Assembly: GCF_014042365.1 (NCBI RefSeq)
Contig: NZ_JACEZS010000015.1
Coordinates: 62,001-126,000 of the forward strand
DNA from: Rugamonas fusca
Lineage (GTDB): Bacteria; Pseudomonadota; Gammaproteobacteria; Burkholderiales; Burkholderiaceae_D
DNA length: 64,000 nt
Direction: 5' to 3'
The notes under the pieces were generated by a model. It did not search any database, was not told where the DNA came from, and saw only the letters and a program-made list of their open reading frames with translations. Made by a program: the position numbers and the translations under genes. Positions 50,098-59,644 of the stretch are shown one piece after another. Each line of letters begins with the position of its first letter. The first letter of the stretch is position 1.

Positions 50098-50877
50098 ATG
50101 AAACACGTCGCCCGCAAACGCTTCGGCCAGAATTTTTTACATGACCAGCACGTGCTGGACGCCATCACGGACGCCATCGCGCCCACGCCGGGCGACGCCA
50201 TGGTGGAGATCGGCCCCGGCCTGGCCGCCATGACGGAGCAGCTGATGCGCACCGTGACCCACATGCACGTGGTGGAGCTGGACCGCGACCTGGTGGCGCG
50301 GCTGGAAAAGACCTATAGCCGCGCCAAGCTCACCATCCACGCCGGCGACGCCCTCAAGTTCGATTTCTCCACCATCCCCGTGCCGGCCGGCCAGAAGCTG
50401 CGCGTGGTGGGCAACCTGCCGTACAACATTTCCAGCCCGCTGCTGTTCCACCTGGCCCAGTTCGCGCCGCTGGTGCAGGACCAGCACTTCATGCTGCAAA
50501 AGGAAGTGGTGGAGCGCATGGTGGCTGAACCGGGCAGCAAGACCTACGGCCGGCTGTCCGTCATGCTGCAATGGCGCTACCAGATGGCGCTGCTGTTCGT
50601 GGTGCCACCCGAAGCGTTCGACCCGCCGCCCAAGGTCGATTCGGCCATCGTGCGCATGGTCCCCGTGGCCGAGCCGCTGCCGTGCGACCAAGCGACGCTG
50701 GAGGCGGTGGTGCTGAAGGCGTTCTCGCAGCGCCGCAAGGTGATCCGCAACTGCCTGGCCGGCATGTTCACCGAGGAGCAGATCGTGGCCGCCGGCATCA
50801 ACCCCACCGACCGTCCCGAGGCGATCGGCCTGGCCCAATACGTGGCGCTGGCCAACCTGCTCAAGCCTGCCGCCTGA
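50098..50877 (+). CDS. rsmA: 16S rRNA dimethyladenosine transferase RsmA (KsgA)
   Basis: The 259-residue SAM-dependent enzyme dimethylates two adjacent adenines (A1518/A1519) of 16S rRNA during 30S maturation. Features are KRFGQNFLHDQHVLDAI, the SAM motif MVEIGPGLAAMTEQL, DALKF, and the catalytic NLPYNISSPLLFHL. The C-terminal helical domain contains FSQRRKVIRNCLAGMF. It is last in the lptD-surA-pdxA-rsmA unit. About 120 bp of GC-rich, gene-free DNA follows. Confidence 0.96.
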   Translation: MKHVARKRFGQNFLHDQHVLDAITDAIAPTPGDAMVEIGPGLAAMTEQLMRTVTHMHVVELDRDLVARLEKTYSRAKLTIHAGDALKFDFSTIPVPAGQKLRVVGNLPYNISSPLLFHLAQFAPLVQDQHFMLQKEVVERMVAEPGSKTYGRLSVMLQWRYQMALLFVVPPEAFDPPPKVDSAIVRMVPVAEPLPCDQATLEAVVLKAFSQRRKVIRNCLAGMFTEEQIVAAGINPTDRPEAIGLAQYVALANLLKPAA

Positions 50878-51000
50878 CGCGATCGGGGGACGCCCAGACC
50901 GGGGGGGCACCGTCCAGGACAGCGCCGCCGGCGTGGGGCGCGCAGACCACAGCGGGCCTCATCGTCCCCACGGCGGTACCCGCCGGGCGGCAATTGAGCT

Positions 51001-52617
51001 ATGCTGGCAGCAACGGACACCACGCCGACGCGGCCAGACACCATGACGACAGCGGCCCCCCGCTCCCTATTCTGGAAACTGTTCCTGCCCATCGGGGCCG
51101 CGCTGGGCCTGTGCGCGCTGGCCGCCGCCATCGTCGTGCCGCGCTACATCGAGCGCAACGCCGAGCGGGAGGCGGTCACCGCCGCGCGCGAGACGGCGCG
51201 CCAGTTCACCCTGCTGCGCCAGTACTACACGGCCAACGTGGTGGCCAAGGTGATGGCCCACCCCGGCCTGCGCGCCGGCAGCGACCACCTGGACCACCCG
51301 GACACCATCCCCCTGCCGGCCACCATGGTGCTGGAGCTGGGCGAACTGCTGCGCGATTCCGGCGTCAACCTCAAGCTGTACAGCCCCTATCCGTTTCCCA
51401 ACCGGGCCAACCGTGTGCTCGACAGCTTTGGCGAGGACGCCTGGGCTTATTTCCAGCGCCATCCCGACCAGGCCTACACCCGCACCGAGCGGCTCGGCCG
51501 CGCCACCGTGGTGCGGGTGGCGTTGGCCGACAAGATGATCGCCCAGTCCTGCGTCGACTGCCACAACAGCCTGCCCGGCAGCCCCCGCACGGACTGGAAG
51601 CTGGGCGATGTGCGCGGTGTGCTGGAAGTCGATTCCAGCCTGCAGCTGGAGACGGGGCGGCGCGCCATCTATGCCGTGCTGGCCACGCTGGCCGCCCTGT
51701 TGCTGCTGGCCGGCCTGTTCCTGCGGCTGTTCTACCAGCGCGCCATCGCCGGCCCGCTGGAGCAGGCGCTGGCGGCGATCGGCGCCCTCACCGCCGCCAG
51801 CGACGCCAAGGTGGCGGCGGCCCAGGCCATCGCGGCCGGCGACCTGGATCGGGACCTGGCCCCGGTGCCGGCGCTGGCCTTGCACGGCGCCGCGCCCGGC
51901 AATGATGAACTGGGCAGCCTGCTGCGCTCGGTGCAGCGCAACCTGGAACTGCAGCGCGCGCTCGATGGCGCGTTCGCCGCCATGCTGGTGTCGCTGCGGG
52001 CCGCCCGGCTGCGCGACACGGAGCGCGACTGGCTCAAGACCAGCCAGAACGAGCTGGCCGAAGCCATGCGCGGCGACTTCAGCACGGCCGAACTGGCCGA
52101 CCGCGTGCTGCGCTACCTGGCGCAGCGGCTGGGCGCCGGACTGGGGGCGTTGTACCTGGTGTCGGGGGCCGACGGCGCGCTGGAACGGGTGGCCACCTAC
52201 GCGCTATTGAGCCGGCATGACGCGCCGGCCCGGCTGGCGCCCGGCCAGGGCTTGCCGTGGCAAGCCTTGCGCGAACGGCGCATGCTGTGCCTGGATCCAG
52301 TGCCGGCCGATTACATGGCCATCGGTTCGGCGCTGGGCACGGCCCGGCCCACGGTACTGACCGTGTGGCCGCTGTGGCACGGCGACACGGCCGTCGGGGT
52401 GCTGGAACTGGGCGCGTTCCGGCCCTGCACGGCGCTGGAACAGGAGTTGATGGCGCTGGTGCGCGAAGCGTGCGCGCTCAGCTTCAGCATGCAGCAGGCG
52501 CACCGGCACACGGAGCGGTTGCTGCGCCAGGCCCGCGAACAGCGCGGCGGCGACGTGGCGAACGGCGGGGCGCGGCCCCACGTCTCCGGCGGCGGCCAGG
52601 CGATCGATGGCGCATAG
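51001..52617 (+). CDS. Membrane sensor with DUF3365-type heme-motif domain and GAF domain
   Basis: The 538-residue protein has a first membrane helix at about 27-48 (FLPIGAALGLCALAAAIVVP) and a periplasmic domain (about 49-215) of the DUF3365/Tll0287-like type, ending in the c-type heme motif SCVDCHNS (CxxCH). A second helix (AIYAVLATLAALLLLAGLFL), a HAMP-like region and a GAF domain (about 365-495; LGAGLGALYLVSGADGALER) follow. No kinase or cyclase output is present, so it probably works with the hybrid kinase immediately downstream, whose GAF domain is very similar. The start could be ATG 51001 or 51043; neither has a clear ribosome site. Confidence 0.82.
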   Translation: MLAATDTTPTRPDTMTTAAPRSLFWKLFLPIGAALGLCALAAAIVVPRYIERNAEREAVTAARETARQFTLLRQYYTANVVAKVMAHPGLRAGSDHLDHPDTIPLPATMVLELGELLRDSGVNLKLYSPYPFPNRANRVLDSFGEDAWAYFQRHPDQAYTRTERLGRATVVRVALADKMIAQSCVDCHNSLPGSPRTDWKLGDVRGVLEVDSSLQLETGRRAIYAVLATLAALLLLAGLFLRLFYQRAIAGPLEQALAAIGALTAASDAKVAAAQAIAAGDLDRDLAPVPALALHGAAPGNDELGSLLRSVQRNLELQRALDGAFAAMLVSLRAARLRDTERDWLKTSQNELAEAMRGDFSTAELADRVLRYLAQRLGAGLGALYLVSGADGALERVATYALLSRHDAPARLAPGQGLPWQALRERRMLCLDPVPADYMAIGSALGTARPTVLTVWPLWHGDTAVGVLELGAFRPCTALEQELMALVREACALSFSMQQAHRHTERLLRQAREQRGGDVANGGARPHVSGGGQAIDGA

Positions 52618-52623
52618 GGAGGA

Positions 52624-55600
52624 GTGAGCTTGTTCACAGCGTTTCTGGGCCGCCTGATGCTGCGGCAAAAATTCCTGCTGCTGGCGCTGCTGGGCTGCGT
52701 CACGGTGGCCATCCCCACGGGCCTGTTCCTGAACGAAGCCAGCAAGACCGTCGCCATGGCGCGGCAGGAGGCGGATGGCATCGGGCCGGCGCGATCGCTG
52801 CTGGCCGTGGTGCGGCTGGTGCAGCAGCACCGCGGGCTGGCATCCATGGCGCTGGCCGGTGACGCGCCGTCGCGCGCGCCGGCCATGGCCAAGCTGCGCG
52901 AGGCCGACCAGGCGTTCATGCAAATGGAACCCCAGGTGCGGCGCCTCGACGAACGCGACATCAGCACCGCCTGGTTCCGCATCCTTGAGCAGTGGAGCGC
53001 GCTGTCGGCCCAGGATGCCCAGGGCGCGCTCACGGCGGCCGACAGCTTCGCGCGCCACAGCGCCCTCATCGCCCAGTTGTTGCGCTTCAACGACAGACTG
53101 ATCGACCATGCCGGCCTGCGGCTGGACCCGGAGCCCGATTCCTATTTCCTGATCGACGCGCTGCTGGTGCGCGCGCCCGCGTTGCGCGAGACCCTGGGCC
53201 AGTTGCGCGGCGCCGGCGCCGGCCTGCTGGTGCGGGGCGCGGCCGACATGGATGAACGCATCGCGATCGCCTCGCGCGTCGATCGCGCCGCCGACTACTA
53301 CCACGCCATCGACGACGCGCTGGCGATCGCCCTGGCCCACAACGCGGACTTGCGCACCCGGCTGCCCGACTTGCAGCGCGGCAGCAGCGCCCATGGCGAG
53401 CGGGCGCTGCGGCTGGCGCGCGAGCAGCTGGTGCGGCCGGCCCGGCTCAGTTACGGGGCGCCCGCCTACTATCGCCAGCTCAGTGAGGCCATCGACGTCG
53501 AACACCGGCTGGCCGATGCGGGGCTGGACGCGCTGCAGCGAGTGCTGGCCGCGCGCGTGGCCAGCCAGTACCGGGGCGAGGCCGTGCTGGTGGGCGCCGT
53601 GCTGCTGCTGTGCGTGCTGGCCGTGGCGCTGGGCCGCGTCATCATCGGCTCCGTGACCGGGCCGCTGGGCCAGGCGCTGGACGCGGCCCGCGTGCTGACG
53701 GCCGGCGCCAGCGACAAGATCGAGGCGGCCGGCGCCATCGCGCGCGGCGACCTGGAACGGCGGCTCACGGTGGCGCCGCTGCCGTCCATGGCGCTGGTGG
53801 CCGGGGCGCAGGACGAAGTGGGCGAGCTGCAGCGCGCCGTGCTGCGCATGGGGCAGGTGCAAAGCACGCTGGACCAGGCTTTCCTGAAGATGCTGGATGC
53901 GCTGCGCGAGAGCCGGCAGCAGGGCGAGCGGCGCGACTGGATGATGCAAGGCCAGAACGAACTCAATCTGCGCATGCGGGGCGAACTGGAAACGGCGGTG
54001 CTGGCCGAGCGCGTGCTGTCCTACCTGTGCCCGCGCATCGGCGCCGGCGCCGGCGCCTGCTACCTGTACGACGAGGCCAGCGGGCAGTTGCGTCCCGTGG
54101 CCGGCTACGGGCTGCCGCCGGCCGGCGCCAAGGCGGTGCCGCTGGCGCTGGGCGAAGGCGTGCTGGGACAGGCGGTACTGGAACGGCGCACCATCGTGCT
54201 GGATCCGGTGCCGCCCGGCTACCTGACCATCGCCTCGGCGCTGGGACGGGCCACGCCGGCCTGCGTGGTGGTGCTGCCGCTGCTGCACGGCGCCAACGTG
54301 GTGGGCGCGCTGGAGGCGGGCGCGTTCCGGCCCTACGGCGAAGCGGAACTGGCGTGGCTGGAACTGGTGCGCGAAGGCGTGGCCATCGGCTTTGACGTGG
54401 GCCTGTCGCGCCAGCGCACGCGCGCGCTGCTGGCCGAGACGGAGCGCCAGGCCGAGGAATTGCGCCTGCAGCAGGAGGAACTCCAGCAAAGCAACGAGGA
54501 ACTGGAGGAGCGGGCCGACCTGCTGGAACGCCAGCGCGAGCAGATCCGCGCCAAGAACGCGGAAGTGGAGCAGGCCAGCCGCGAGATCTGGCACAAGGCC
54601 GAGGAGCTGCAGCGCATCAGCGCCTACAAGAGCGAGTTCCTGGCCAATATGTCGCACGAGCTGCGCACCCCGCTCAACAGCATGCTGATCCTGTCCGGCC
54701 TGTTGCGCGACAACCGGCCCGGCAACCTCACCCCCGAACAGACGGAATACGCCAGCACCATCCACGCGGCCGGCAAGGACTTGCTTAACCTGATCAACGA
54801 TATCCTTGACCTGGCCAAGGTGGAGGCGGGCCAGGTCGATTGCCACTACGAGGATGGCGCGCCGGCCGAACTGCTGGCCGCGCTGGACAGGCTGTTCCGC
54901 CCGGCCGCCGAGCAAAAGGGCTTGCGCCTGTCGTTCGCGCTGGACGCGGCCGTGCCGCCCCGCTTGCGGCTCGACGTGCAGCACACGGTCCAGGTGCTGC
55001 GCAACCTGCTGGGCAACGCCATCAAGTTCACGGCCCGCGGCGAGGTGGCGTTGCGCGTGTCGTTGGCGCCGTCCCAGGAAGGACGGCCGGCGATGCTGTC
55101 CTGCGCCGTCAGCGATACCGGCATCGGCGTGCCGGAAGGCCAGCAGCAGCTGATCTTCGAAGCGTTCCGCCAGGCCGACGGCGGCATTTCGCGCCACTAT
55201 GGCGGCACGGGGCTGGGGCTGTCGATCTCGCTGCAACTGGCGGCCCGCATGGGCGGCAGCCTGTCCCTGCACAGCGTGGCGGGCCAGGGCAGCACCTTCA
55301 CGCTGCTGCTGCCGCTGCAGGCGGCCCACGGTGACGCGGCCGTCGCCGCTGGCGCACCGGATGAGGCCAACGCCGCCACCGTCAATGACATCGGCGCCGT
55401 CGTGGGCGCCACCGCGGGCGCGGCGCATGGCCCGGCCGCGCCACCCGGCGCGCCGCTGGGAGCCGCCGCACCGGCCCCGTCGCCAGCGTCCGGCCTGACG
55501 GGGACGCATGGCGCGGAGAGTGCGGACAGCGCGGCCCGGCACGACCCCGGCGCGCCGTGGCGCGTGCTGGTGCTGGAAGACCGGCCAGCGGCCGCCAGCA

Positions 55601-56373
55601 GCTTGTGCAGCCAGCTGGCCGCGCGCGGCCTCGCGGCCGTGGGCGCGCGCGGCGCGGCCGAGGCGCAAGCGGCGCTGGCGGGCCAGCGCATCGGCTGCCT
55701 GGTGCTGGACCTGGACCTGGAACTGGCCGGCGTGCCGGCGCCGGCGCTGCTGGAACAGGTGCAGCAGCTGGCGGGCCAGCCGCTGCCCGTGGTGCTGCAC
55801 TCGGCCCGCGAGCTGGACGCCGACCAGCAGCGCAGCCTGCGCCAGCACGCCGACAGCATCGTGCTGCGCGGCGAGCGCAGCGCCGAACGGCTGGCCGACG
55901 AGGTGGCGCTGTGCCTGCATGCGGCCGCGCAGCGCCAGGCCGTGGCCAGGACGGTCGTGCGCCGGGGCGCCAGCGCGGCCTTGCCGGGGGAGGCCCCGTT
56001 TGAAGGGCGCAAGATGCTGATCGTGGACGACGACATGCGCAACGTGTTTTCCCTCACCAGCCTGCTGACGGACAAGGGCGCCGTGGTGGTGGAGGCGGAA
56101 AACGGCAAGGAAGCCTTGCGCCAGCTGGAGCAGCACCCGGACGTGTGCGTGGTGCTGATGGATATCATGATGCCGGAAATGGATGGCTACCAAACCATGC
56201 GCGCCATCCGCGCCCAGCCCCGCCACCGCACGCTGCCGCTGATCGCCATGACGGCCAAGGCCATGCAGGGCGACAGCGAGAAATGCATGGCGGCCGGCGC
56301 CAGCGACTACCTCGCCAAGCCGCTCGACACGGTCAAGCTGTTGTCGCTGCTGCGGGTCTGGACCCAGGGCTGA
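52624..56373 (+). CDS. Large hybrid sensor histidine kinase
   Basis: This 1249-residue protein starts at GTG 52624, or more likely TTG 52630, which has GGGAGGAG at the right spacing. Order: helix 1 (about 17-36), a helical periplasmic sensor of about 280 residues, helix 2 (about 320-340; AVLVGAVLLLCVLAVALGRV), HAMP, a GAF domain (about 455-600), a long coiled coil, HisKA (FLANMSHELRTPLNSMLI), an ATPase domain (N-box LLGNAIKFT; DTGIGVPEG; GGTGLGLSIS), an Ala/Pro-rich linker, a degenerate receiver (VLVLEDRPAAASS; LVLDLDLELAG) and a canonical receiver (LIVDDDMRNVFSL; VLMDIMMPEMDGYQTM; AKPLD). It is followed 4 bp later by cheR. Confidence 0.92.
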   Translation: MSLFTAFLGRLMLRQKFLLLALLGCVTVAIPTGLFLNEASKTVAMARQEADGIGPARSLLAVVRLVQQHRGLASMALAGDAPSRAPAMAKLREADQAFMQMEPQVRRLDERDISTAWFRILEQWSALSAQDAQGALTAADSFARHSALIAQLLRFNDRLIDHAGLRLDPEPDSYFLIDALLVRAPALRETLGQLRGAGAGLLVRGAADMDERIAIASRVDRAADYYHAIDDALAIALAHNADLRTRLPDLQRGSSAHGERALRLAREQLVRPARLSYGAPAYYRQLSEAIDVEHRLADAGLDALQRVLAARVASQYRGEAVLVGAVLLLCVLAVALGRVIIGSVTGPLGQALDAARVLTAGASDKIEAAGAIARGDLERRLTVAPLPSMALVAGAQDEVGELQRAVLRMGQVQSTLDQAFLKMLDALRESRQQGERRDWMMQGQNELNLRMRGELETAVLAERVLSYLCPRIGAGAGACYLYDEASGQLRPVAGYGLPPAGAKAVPLALGEGVLGQAVLERRTIVLDPVPPGYLTIASALGRATPACVVVLPLLHGANVVGALEAGAFRPYGEAELAWLELVREGVAIGFDVGLSRQRTRALLAETERQAEELRLQQEELQQSNEELEERADLLERQREQIRAKNAEVEQASREIWHKAEELQRISAYKSEFLANMSHELRTPLNSMLILSGLLRDNRPGNLTPEQTEYASTIHAAGKDLLNLINDILDLAKVEAGQVDCHYEDGAPAELLAALDRLFRPAAEQKGLRLSFALDAAVPPRLRLDVQHTVQVLRNLLGNAIKFTARGEVALRVSLAPSQEGRPAMLSCAVSDTGIGVPEGQQQLIFEAFRQADGGISRHYGGTGLGLSISLQLAARMGGSLSLHSVAGQGSTFTLLLPLQAAHGDAAVAAGAPDEANAATVNDIGAVVGATAGAAHGPAAPPGAPLGAAAPAPSPASGLTGTHGAESADSAARHDPGAPWRVLVLEDRPAAASSLCSQLAARGLAAVGARGAAEAQAALAGQRIGCLVLDLDLELAGVPAPALLEQVQQLAGQPLPVVLHSARELDADQQRSLRQHADSIVLRGERSAERLADEVALCLHAAAQRQAVARTVVRRGASAALPGEAPFEGRKMLIVDDDMRNVFSLTSLLTDKGAVVVEAENGKEALRQLEQHPDVCVVLMDIMMPEMDGYQTMRAIRAQPRHRTLPLIAMTAKAMQGDSEKCMAAGASDYLAKPLDTVKLLSLLRVWTQG

Positions 56374-56377
56374 AGCC

Positions 56378-57205
56378 ATGCACGCGGACCCCATCGAGGA
56401 CGTGGAAGTCGCGCTGCTGCTGGAGGGCGTGCGGCAAGTGTACGGCCACGACTTCCGCCAGTACGCGCCAGCCTCGCTCAAGCGCCGCCTGCGCCTATGG
56501 CTGGCCGGCTCGGGCTGCGCCACCTTCTCGCGGGCGCAGGAGCGGCTGCTGCGCGAGCCGGCCCTGTTCGCGTCGCTGCTGCAGGGGATCACGGTGCACG
56601 TGACGGACATGTTCCGCGACCCGCCATTCTTCCTGGCCTTGCGGCGCCAGGTGCTGCCCTTCCTGCGGACCTACCCGTTCGTCAAGATCTGGCTGGCCGG
56701 CTGCGCCAGCGGCGAGGAAGTCTACGCGCTGGCCATCCTGCTGCACGAGGCGGGCATGCGTGGCCGCTACCGGCTGTACGCCACGGACCTCAGCGAACAG
56801 GTGCTGCACCAGGCGCGCGAAGGCATTTATCCGCTGCGCCAGTTGCAGGCCTTCACCCGCAACTACCAGCACAGCGGCGGCACGGCCCAATTCGCCGATT
56901 ACTACACGGCGCGCTACGACCATGCTATCGTCATGTCTGCGCTGAAGGAAAACCTGGTGTTCGCCCAGCATAACCTGGTGACGGACACCGATATCGGGGA
57001 GATGCACATGGTCATCTGCCGCAACGTGATGATCTACTTCCAGGCCGCCCTCAAGGAACGCTGCCTGGCGCTGTTCGACGGCTGTTTGCAGCCGGGTGGC
57101 TTCCTGTGCCTGGGCATGAAGGAGGGGCTGGACGGGCGCGCCATCGCGCCCCGCTATGACGCGCTGGCGCCGCGCCTGCGCATCTACCGGAAGCGCTATG
57201 TGTAG
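56378..57205 (+). CDS. CheR-type protein-glutamate methyltransferase
   Basis: The 275-residue protein has the CheR N-terminal helical domain (FRQYAPASLKRRLRLWLAGS) and SAM-binding domain: TVHVTDMFRDPPFFLALRRQ, IWLAGCASGEEVYALAILLH, YRLYATDLSEQVLHQA, and VICRNVMIYFQAALKERCLA. Classical CheR methylates chemoreceptor Glu residues, but no chemoreceptor gene is near and the neighbours are sensor kinases, so the target may be one of these. No CheB demethylase gene follows, although sensory cassettes of this kind often carry one. It overlaps the next gene by 8 bp. Confidence 0.92.
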   Translation: MHADPIEDVEVALLLEGVRQVYGHDFRQYAPASLKRRLRLWLAGSGCATFSRAQERLLREPALFASLLQGITVHVTDMFRDPPFFLALRRQVLPFLRTYPFVKIWLAGCASGEEVYALAILLHEAGMRGRYRLYATDLSEQVLHQAREGIYPLRQLQAFTRNYQHSGGTAQFADYYTARYDHAIVMSALKENLVFAQHNLVTDTDIGEMHMVICRNVMIYFQAALKERCLALFDGCLQPGGFLCLGMKEGLDGRAIAPRYDALAPRLRIYRKRYV

Positions 57206-58562
57206 CGCCGCCGCGCGTGGGCTGGCAGACGACGCCGGCGCCGGCACCCTGGTGCCCGTGCCCTTGTTGCTGGTGGACGACCGGCGCGAGAACCTGGCCG
57301 CGCTGGCGGCCCTGCTGGAGGACTTCGGGCTGGCGCTGGAACTGGTGAGCGCCGAGTCGGGCAACGAGGCGCTGCGTCTGAGCTTGCGCCACGACTTCGC
57401 GCTGGTGCTGCTGGACGTGCAGATGCCGGACATGGATGGCCTGGAAACGGCGGCCCTGCTGCGCGCCAATCCCAAGACGCGGCAACTGCCCATCGTGTTT
57501 GTCACGGCCGGCATGACGGAGCAGCCGCACCAGTTCGCCGGCTATGAGCTGGGCGCCGTCGACTACCTGATCAAGCCGATCGAACCGCTGGTATTGCGCA
57601 GCAAGGTCACCATGTTCTGCGAACTGTATCGCCACCGGCGCCACCAGGAGACGCTGGTGGCCGAGCGCACGGCCGAGCTGTCGGCGCTGGCGCGCGAACT
57701 GGGCGAGGAAGTGCGGGCCCGCCGCGCCGCCGAGCAGACGCTGCGCCAGTTGAACGAGGAACTGGAGCAGCGCATCGACGACCGCACGCGCGAGCTGCGG
57801 CGCGCCATGGAACAGATCGTGGAATCGGAGAAGCTGGCCTCGCTGGGCGGCATCGTGGCCGGCGTGGCGCACGAGCTGAATACGCCGCTGGGCAACATCA
57901 TGCTGGTGGCCACCGCGCTCGACGAGCGTTTCGGCGCGTTCGCCCAGACCGTGCAGGATGGCCAGCTCACCCGCAGCGTGCTGGCCAAGGCGGTGGCGGA
58001 TTTTCGCGAGGCGAGTGCGCTGCTGCTGCGCAGCGCCGGGCGCGCCAGCGAGTTGATCGAAAGTTTCAAGGCCGTGGCGGTGGACCAGACCAGCGCCCGC
58101 CGGCGCGTGTTCGATGTGCGCGTGGCCGTGTCCGACATCCTCAACAGCCTGGGCACGAGCTTGCGCCACGCCCAGGTGCGCACCGTGGTGCGGATTCCCG
58201 ACGGCATACGGATGGACAGTTATCCGGGCGCGCTGGAACAGATCATCAGCAACCTGATCAGCAACTCCATCGTCCATGGTTTCGACGGCAAAGGGGGCGA
58301 GATCGTGATTGACGGGCGCCAGTGCGGCGACAAGGTGGAACTCGAATATTGCGACAACGGCGTAGGCATCGCGCCCGAGTTGCAGCACAAGGTGTTCGAG
58401 CCGTTCTACACGACGCGGCTGGGGCAGGGCGGTTCCGGACTGGGCATGTTCATCGTCCACAACCTGACCCACGGCACGCTCAAGGGCGAAATCCGCATCC
58501 GCAGCGCCGTGGGCGCCGGCATGGCCGTGACGCTGACACTGCCGGCCGTGGCCCCGGCCTGA
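57198..58562 (+). CDS. Response regulator-histidine kinase fusion (REC-HisKA-HATPase)
   Basis: The 454-residue cytoplasmic protein has an N-terminal receiver (about 20-140; VPLLLVDDRRENLAALAALL; VLLDVQMPDMDGLETA; YLIKPIEPL), a coiled coil, an HNTP-type HisKA (LASLGGIVAGVAHELNTPLG) and an ATPase domain (N-box NLISNSIVHGF; DNGVGIAPEL; GGSGLGMFIVHNLT). It can receive phosphate from the upstream hybrid kinase and signal onward. ATG 57198 overlaps the cheR stop. Its stop is 21 bp before the 8-bp target duplication of the IS element, so the insertion leaves the coding sequence intact. Confidence 0.9.
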   Translation: MCSAAARGLADDAGAGTLVPVPLLLVDDRRENLAALAALLEDFGLALELVSAESGNEALRLSLRHDFALVLLDVQMPDMDGLETAALLRANPKTRQLPIVFVTAGMTEQPHQFAGYELGAVDYLIKPIEPLVLRSKVTMFCELYRHRRHQETLVAERTAELSALARELGEEVRARRAAEQTLRQLNEELEQRIDDRTRELRRAMEQIVESEKLASLGGIVAGVAHELNTPLGNIMLVATALDERFGAFAQTVQDGQLTRSVLAKAVADFREASALLLRSAGRASELIESFKAVAVDQTSARRRVFDVRVAVSDILNSLGTSLRHAQVRTVVRIPDGIRMDSYPGALEQIISNLISNSIVHGFDGKGGEIVIDGRQCGDKVELEYCDNGVGIAPELQHKVFEPFYTTRLGQGGSGLGMFIVHNLTHGTLKGEIRIRSAVGAGMAVTLTLPAVAPA

Positions 58563-58591
58563 ACGCGGCCCGTGGCGCGCGGATAAAAAAA

Positions 58592-59644
58592 GGCTATGTC
58601 ACCGGTAAGTGTTGAAAGTCTCCGAGCGCGGTCCTTAACAGAAGGTCTGGAGAATCGATTCGCTGCGCATCCAAAGCCCAGCGCCATCCCAGATAATTGG
58701 GCAGGTAGTGTGTCGCTACGCCATGGAAGCGATCTAGCCATTCGCGAAGACGGCTGTGATAAGCGTTCACGTTTTGCACATGTATGGCGCCCCTGACTCG
58801 CTGTCCTTGGCGCAGATTGACAGCCTGATGAGAAATACCCGCGTCACGGGCAAAGTACCGATACGCGGCATTGGAGTCGCTGACCAGCAAGATGTCTTCG
58901 TCCACCACGGGCGGCAAGCACCGTTTGAGTTGGGCCTTCGTGACGGGCCCCTTGCCGGCGACAAAATCGATCGTCTGCCCCGTCCGATCGCGGGCCACGA
59001 GAACGCATACTTGCTCATCGGAGATTCCCCGCTTGCTGGCTGGTCCACCGCGCTTATGGGGAGGACGCTCAAGATACCGGGCACCTTTCTCCGACTCGAG
59101 AAAGTAGATCTCATCGGCCTCAGTAATGCCATGCAGATGTAAAGGACGGTCAGTCTTGGGTAAGGTGAGAAAACGGTGACGCCAGCGAAAACTGGTGTTT
59201 CTATGCACATCAACGTAGTCAGCCGCTTTGCGCACCGTCCTAGTGGTCAGCAAGCATTCCATATAGTCCAACCACTTCGACTTGTAGCGCAGGTGCGCCA
59301 GCGGCGTGCCAGTCAACGCGTTAAAGGTCTTAGCGCAGGCCTTACAGCGAAAGCGTTGCAAGCCATGCGCCTGACCATGCCGTGTCATGGCCGTTGCCTT
59401 GCAGCGTGGGCAGGCCAGACTGGTGCGAGCCGCTTGCTCAATTAGCTCGACCACACCGCCCTGATCACACGGATCGTGAAGCAGCCTGACAATTTTCTCC
59501 CGCTGTCGCCTGGTTAATTGCCCAACCTGTTTGATGAAATCTTCAAATTGTCGCGCATCCATGGCTTGCTCCTCTGGCGTCGAGCCTTTACATCCTTAGA
59601 GCTCGAGTATTAGCGGAGGTTCCACACTTGCCGGTGACATAGCC
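58592..59644. mobile_element. Complete IS1595-family insertion sequence
   Basis: The element is 1053 bp with terminal inverted repeats: GGCTATGTCACCGGTAAGTG at the left end matches the reverse complement of CACTTGCCGGTGACATAGCC at the right end with one mismatch (G-T position). It is flanked by perfect 8-bp direct repeats TAAAAAAA (58584-58591 and 59645-59652), the target-duplication length usual for the IS1595 family. It carries one intact transposase gene on the minus strand, so it appears recent and possibly active. The target was the A/T tract of a terminator. Confidence 0.9.
58594..59562 (-). CDS. IS1595-family transposase
   Basis: The 322-residue transposase has an N-terminal zinc-binding domain (LACPRCKATAMTRHG; RFRCKACAKTFNALTGTP), a helix-turn-helix region (RTVRKAADYVDVHRNTSFRW) and an ISXO2-like DDE core: ITEADEIYFLESEKG (first Asp), EDILLVSDSNAAYRYFA (second Asp), then HVQNVNAYHSRLREWLDRFH in the position of the third catalytic residue (Asn/His-type motif HVNxVNxxHSxLK known in this family). 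The stop codon lies inside the left terminal inverted repeat. Full length and intact. Confidence 0.92.
   Translation of the reverse strand: MDARQFEDFIKQVGQLTRRQREKIVRLLHDPCDQGGVVELIEQAARTSLACPRCKATAMTRHGQAHGLQRFRCKACAKTFNALTGTPLAHLRYKSKWLDYMECLLTTRTVRKAADYVDVHRNTSFRWRHRFLTLPKTDRPLHLHGITEADEIYFLESEKGARYLERPPHKRGGPASKRGISDEQVCVLVARDRTGQTIDFVAGKGPVTKAQLKRCLPPVVDEDILLVSDSNAAYRYFARDAGISHQAVNLRQGQRVRGAIHVQNVNAYHSRLREWLDRFHGVATHYLPNYLGWRWALDAQRIDSPDLLLRTALGDFQHLPVT

Noticed and set aside
52204..56610. Minus-strand open frame of 1468 codons antisense to the hybrid kinase
   Set aside because: Composition is an artefact of GC-rich codon bias (Gln/His/Arg/Ala-rich, no domains), while the plus strand has clear kinase motifs across the same span.
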